From positions 1 to 47,280 of the forward strand of contig SVPW01000015.1 in NCBI GenBank assembly GCA_015065645.1: a stretch of DNA of 47,280 bases, given 5' to 3'. Both the position numbers and the translations under genes were made by a program. Below, piece after piece: positions 44,287 to 47,280 of this stretch. The notes below the pieces were generated by a model. The model did not search any database and was not told the DNA's origin. It worked only from the letters and a program-made list of their open reading frames with translations. The DNA is from Oscillospiraceae bacterium (GTDB lineage: Bacteria > Bacillota > Clostridia > Oscillospirales > Acutalibacteraceae). Position 1 is the first letter of the stretch, and each line of letters opens with the position of its first letter.

Positions 44287-46203
44287 TCATATTTTTTTCT
44301 TTTTATGAACATTGCGTATGGTTCGTTTTTTCTTTTGCGGTGCCGAATTTGACCCTCTTTTAAAGCCGCTTTCCCCGTTTCCCGACTGCCGGCCTACGTT
44401 TTCCTGCCTTTCCGGAGCAACCAAGCAATTCTTTCCCGTTCCTATCAGGTCATTTCTTCCTGCCGCCTTTAATGCCGAAAGCACTAATTTGCGGTTTTCA
44501 GGACGGTAATATTGCAAAAGTGCCCTTTGCTCTGCCTTTTCCTTGGCAGTTTTGGGAACATAAACGCTTTCCATGGTAAACGGGTCAAGCCCTGTATAAA
44601 ACATACAGGTTGAAACCGTGCCGGGGGTGGGATAAAAATCCTGCACCTGTTCGGGATGAAGCCCCTCTTTTTTAAGAAATAAAGATAACTCAATAGCATC
44701 CTTCATGGTGCTTCCCGGATGTGACGACATAAGGTAAGGCACTAAATACTGCTTTTTGGCGGCGCTTTCGGTAAGCTCATAAAAACGCTTTTTAAAACGC
44801 TCATAAACATTTACGGGCGGTTTGCCCATACGCTTCAAAACAGCCGAAGAGCAATGCTCCGGAGCCACCTTTAGCTGACCGCTTATATGATGTTTAACAA
44901 GCTCTTTGAAAAAGCTTTCATCCTTATCGGCAATAAGATAATCAAAACGGATTCCCGAACGGATAAATATCTTTTTAATTTTAGGTAATGCACGAAGCTT
45001 TCTCAAAAGCTCAAGATAATCGCTATGGTCAACCTCCACCGCAGGGCACATTTCGGGAGCCAAGCATTTTTTATCTGCACAAAGTCCCCTTTTGCTCTGG
45101 GCTTTACAGGAATTTTTACGGAAATTTGCGGTGGGTCCGCCAATATCGTGAATATATCCCTTAAAATCAGGCATTTCGGTTATTTTCTTAACCTCATTTA
45201 TAACCGAATCATGACTTCTGCTTGAAATTGCCCTGCCCTGATGATACGCAAGTGAACAGAAATTACAAGCACCGTAGCATCCTCGATTATGAATTACCGA
45301 AAACTTAACCTCTTCAATACCCGGCACTCCGCCCAAAGCCTTATATGACGGGTGATAATCCCGCATAAATGGCAGTGCATAAACCCTATCCATTTCCTCG
45401 GTAGTCAGCGGCGGCATCGGCGGATTTTGCACAACAATCTCATCACCATGACGCTGAATAACCGTTCTTCCTCTAACAGCATCATGCTCCGATTGCTGAA
45501 TTTTACAGGAAATCGCATACTGCCTTTTTCCCCGTTCATTTGGCTCACTAACAGCCTCAAATGAGGGACACTCCCTTGCAGAAATCACCTCATACTCACT
45601 TGTTTTCACAGCATAGCAGGTTCCAAGTACATCCCTTATCTGCTTTATATCCTCACCGTTTTTCAATCTATCGGCAATTTCAACGATATGCTTTTCACCC
45701 ATACCATACATCAAAATATCGGCGGTGCTGTCAATAAGAATTGATGGGCGAACAGCATCATCCCAATAATCATAATGGGCAAATCGCCTGAGAGAAGCCT
45801 CAAGTCCGCCAATAGCAATTGGCACATCGCCGTATATTTTTCTGATATTTTTACAGTAAACAATAACCGCACGATCAGGTCTTGCCCCCGCTTTTCCACC
45901 TGCGGTATAGGCATCATCCGAACGCCTTTTCTTTGCGGCGGTGTAGTGGGCAACCATTGAATCAATATTGCCGCCATTAACCAAAAAGCCAAGCCTTGGT
46001 TTGCCGAAACGGCTGTAATCGGCATCACAACGAGGTTGCGGCAAAATACAAACACGGTATCCCGCCGCCTCTAAAACACGGGAAATAATAGCTGTTCCAA
46101 ATGACGGATGATCCACATAGGAATCCCCCGTTACCAGCACAAAATCAGGCTCATCCCACCCCAATGATAGCATTTCTTTTTTAGTAATCGGTAAAAACGG
46201 CAT
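44287..46203 (-). CDS. ygiQ: YgiQ-family radical SAM protein
   Basis: This protein has about 638 residues. An N-terminal UPF0313 domain (PFLPITKKEM, TGDSYVDHPSFGTAIISRVL) is followed by a radical SAM core whose cluster motif is C-x3-C-x2-C (GCYGACNFC, about 309-316). Further cysteines in ADKKCLAPEMCPA (about 385) may hold a second metal site, and the tail is basic (KKKRTIRNVHKKKKI). The reaction is unknown for this widespread family. Two in-frame ATGs exist (46218 and 46203); 46203 gives the usual MPFLP N-terminus and has a weak GGTG upstream. It is not related to the glycan locus. Confidence 0.93.
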   Translation of the reverse strand: MPFLPITKKEMLSLGWDEPDFVLVTGDSYVDHPSFGTAIISRVLEAAGYRVCILPQPRCDADYSRFGKPRLGFLVNGGNIDSMVAHYTAAKKRRSDDAYTAGGKAGARPDRAVIVYCKNIRKIYGDVPIAIGGLEASLRRFAHYDYWDDAVRPSILIDSTADILMYGMGEKHIVEIADRLKNGEDIKQIRDVLGTCYAVKTSEYEVISARECPSFEAVSEPNERGKRQYAISCKIQQSEHDAVRGRTVIQRHGDEIVVQNPPMPPLTTEEMDRVYALPFMRDYHPSYKALGGVPGIEEVKFSVIHNRGCYGACNFCSLAYHQGRAISSRSHDSVINEVKKITEMPDFKGYIHDIGGPTANFRKNSCKAQSKRGLCADKKCLAPEMCPAVEVDHSDYLELLRKLRALPKIKKIFIRSGIRFDYLIADKDESFFKELVKHHISGQLKVAPEHCSSAVLKRMGKPPVNVYERFKKRFYELTESAAKKQYLVPYLMSSHPGSTMKDAIELSLFLKKEGLHPEQVQDFYPTPGTVSTCMFYTGLDPFTMESVYVPKTAKEKAEQRALLQYYRPENRKLVLSALKAAGRNDLIGTGKNCLVAPERQENVGRQSGNGESGFKRGSNSAPQKKKRTIRNVHKKKKI

Positions 46204-46233
46204 ATCCACACCACACATTCAGTATAATATATT

Positions 46234-46262
46234 ATGATAACATATTTTTACTTAAAAGACAA
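46234..46262 (-). promoter_or_regulatory. Possible promoter of the YgiQ-family gene
   Basis: On the minus strand, TTGTCT (46257-46262) and TATCAT (46234-46239) are 17 bp apart, about 30 bases before the chosen start. The match is moderate. Confidence 0.4.
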
Positions 46263-46278
46263 TACGGGGTGCATAAAA

Positions 46279-46488
46279 ATGAGCGAAAACTCCAACAACG
46301 AAAATCTTGCAACTAAGCAAAATTATTTTTTTAAAATAATCGTAACCGAAACCTTAGCCGTTATTTTTGTACTTTTAACCGTTTTAACGGTTAAGCTCTT
46401 TTTCAAAAAAGAGTTTTCCGCCCTTAAAGTGTGGTATTGTGATAATCTTTTAAGTGATACAAGTGTAAGCGAAGTATTAGATGCCTAA
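46279..46488 (+). CDS. Small single-span membrane protein upstream of an M50 protease
   Basis: This 69-residue protein starts at ATG 46279, preceded by GGGGTG at seven bases. It has a short cytoplasmic N-terminus, one membrane span (about 19-40) and a roughly 30-residue outer tail containing ALKVWYCDNLLSDTSVSEVL. I recognise no family. It lies 15 bp before the site-2 protease gene, where sporulating Bacillota often carry spoIVFA, the inhibitor partner of SpoIVFB. It lacks the peptidase-like domain of SpoIVFA, so it is at most a reduced analogue; that link is inferred from position and topology. Confidence 0.7.
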   Translation: MSENSNNENLATKQNYFFKIIVTETLAVIFVLLTVLTVKLFFKKEFSALKVWYCDNLLSDTSVSEVLDA

Positions 46489-46503
46489 AGGACTGAACAT
46501 AAA

Positions 46504-47097
46504 ATGAAATTTAAAATTTTCGGCACAAGGATTTACATTTCCTTTTTATTTGCCGCAGTAATTGCGTTTTTACTTGTGATTGACCGCACCGGACTTGTTA
46601 TTCCAACCATTCTTGCTGCAATTATTCACGAAATCGGTCATTTACTTGCAATGTGGGCTTGCGAATGTCAGCCAAAAGATATTCGCCTTATCCCCGCTTC
46701 AATACAAATTGTCAGAGGTTTTTCAAAGGGTGCTTACAGCGAAATTGCCATTGCGCTTTGCGGACCGTGTGCAAATTTAGTGTTTTTTGGCATATTCCTT
46801 TTAATTTTTTCATATTCAAACTCTCAATTTGCCCTCACCTTTTCAGCACTAAATCTGATTTTATGTATTTACAATCTTCTACCTGTAAGCGGACTTGATG
46901 GCGGAACGGTTTTAAGGGAGATAATTGCTAAAAAAACAGACCCTTACAAAGCTGAAAGAACGGTTAAAATAACCGCTTTTATTTTAGGAATTTTAGTACT
47001 TGCCGCCGCATTGGTGCTTTCATACATCGGCAAATTTAACATCACTGCATTTATAATCTCAATTTACCTTATAATAACCTCATTGATTAAAAGATAA
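46504..47097 (+). CDS. M50-family site-2 membrane protease (SpoIVFB-like)
   Basis: This 197-residue intramembrane metalloprotease has the zinc motif HEIGH (42-46) in an early membrane span and the second ligand Asp132 in NLLPVSGLDGG. About five to six spans are visible. SpoIVFB-type enzymes cut membrane-bound precursors such as pro-sigma-K; short M50 proteins without a PDZ domain fit that class. An AAAGGA site lies 11 bases upstream. It is co-directional with the small membrane protein at 46279, and the two probably form an operon. Confidence 0.88.
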   Translation: MKFKIFGTRIYISFLFAAVIAFLLVIDRTGLVIPTILAAIIHEIGHLLAMWACECQPKDIRLIPASIQIVRGFSKGAYSEIAIALCGPCANLVFFGIFLLIFSYSNSQFALTFSALNLILCIYNLLPVSGLDGGTVLREIIAKKTDPYKAERTVKITAFILGILVLAAALVLSYIGKFNITAFIISIYLIITSLIKR

Positions 47098-47100
47098 TAT

Positions 47101-47122
47101 AAAAAAGCCGCCTTAAAGGCGG
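47101..47122 (-). terminator. Rho-independent terminator for minus-strand transcription
   Basis: A GC-rich stem (47108-47112 with 47118-47122) is followed by six T residues when read on the minus strand. It would end transcription coming from the insertion sequence side. The plus strand has no T-run, so it is a poor terminator for the protease gene. Confidence 0.55.
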
Positions 47123-47153
47123 AAATAAAAAAACTAAAAGGCTGTCGCTATTG

Positions 47154-47280
47154 TGGACTGCCCCAATTTGTGCGGACAGTACAAAAACAGACCCTATGGT
47201 AGATAAAATTAAATTTTAAGCAGCATACTGACATCGCTTTTCAAGTGGTGTCAGTTTTGTTTTTAGTTGTATTCTTTGGT
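47154..47280 (-). mobile_element. IS3-family (IS150-like) insertion sequence, right part cut by window edge
   Basis: The end-like sequence TGGACTGCCCCAATTTGTGC (47154-47173, continuing GGACAGT to 47180) resembles IS3-family terminal repeats. It is followed inward by the C-terminal codons of a transposase. The other end, the length and any target duplication lie outside the window. Confidence 0.75.
47216..47280 (-). CDS. IS3-family transposase OrfB, C-terminal fragment
   Basis: Read on the minus strand, the last 21 complete codons encode QRIQLKTKLTPLEKRCQYAA (47219-47278) and then a TAA stop. The IQLKTKLTPLE-x-R pattern is the well-known end of IS150-type transposases, DDE enzymes made by frameshifting between two frames. 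Only the C-terminus lies within the window, so it cannot be said whether the gene is intact. Confidence 0.8.
   Translation of the reverse strand, partial: QRIQLKTKLTPLEKRCQYAA

Noticed and set aside
47101-47122. Terminator for the protease gene
   Set aside because: The T-run is on the wrong side; on the plus strand the stem is followed by A residues.

Overview
The window looks like the chromosome of an uncultured gut-type Clostridia (Bacillota, probably Oscillospirales/Ruminococcaceae). This rests on the AT-rich intergenic DNA, strong AGGAGG-type ribosome binding sites with several GTG/TTG starts, consensus sigma-A promoters, two type I dockerin-like C-termini, lipoprotein solute-binding proteins and a GntR/LacI-fusion (AraR-type) regulator. 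The taxonomy is inferred; no rRNA or tRNA is present.

About 43 kb is one glycan-utilisation locus. Left to right: a structured noncoding edge (18-223); a three-gene minus-strand operon (10094 to 278) encoding a secreted beta-helix protein, a dockerin protein with three binding-type modules and no enzyme domain, and a dockerin-tagged sialate-O-acetylesterase-type (SASA) esterase; a ten-gene minus-strand operon (27727 to 10211) encoding two solute-binding proteins, two permease pairs, an NHL-TPR-Yip1 membrane protein, a DUF5696-like lipoprotein, a GH38 mannosidase and a GH42-like protein; a plus-strand regulator (27997-29064); a four-gene minus-strand operon (41868 to 29115) with a second GH38, a beta-helix lipoprotein, a small membrane-anchored module protein and a 2040-residue membrane-anchored SASA esterase; and a divergent FAD-dependent oxidoreductase (42070-43380). 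A bidirectional terminator closes the locus.

The unusual part is the surface machinery. Five proteins share about 13 copies of one roughly 170-190 residue module that starts near D-C-[DE]-x-x-x-G-W and ends near R-x-D-N-[IV]. I do not recognise it as a named carbohydrate-binding family. Esterase and beta-helix protein each occur twice: once in a wall/membrane-anchored version (right operon) and once in a secreted or dockerin-tagged version (left operon). The GH38 and GH42-like enzymes have no signal peptides. The model is therefore deacetylation and cleavage outside, import by two ATPase-less ABC systems, and trimming of mannose-containing oligosaccharides in the cytoplasm. The substrate is not provable from sequence.

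A repeated motif, TTGTATTATT, sits at or just downstream of the +1 of three of the locus promoters, beside the regulator's own promoter, and upstream of the left operon promoter. The regulator at 27997 probably controls the whole locus through it.

The right end is ordinary chromosome: purC, a YgiQ-type radical SAM gene, a small membrane protein with an M50 site-2 protease, and the truncated end of an IS3-family insertion sequence running off the window.
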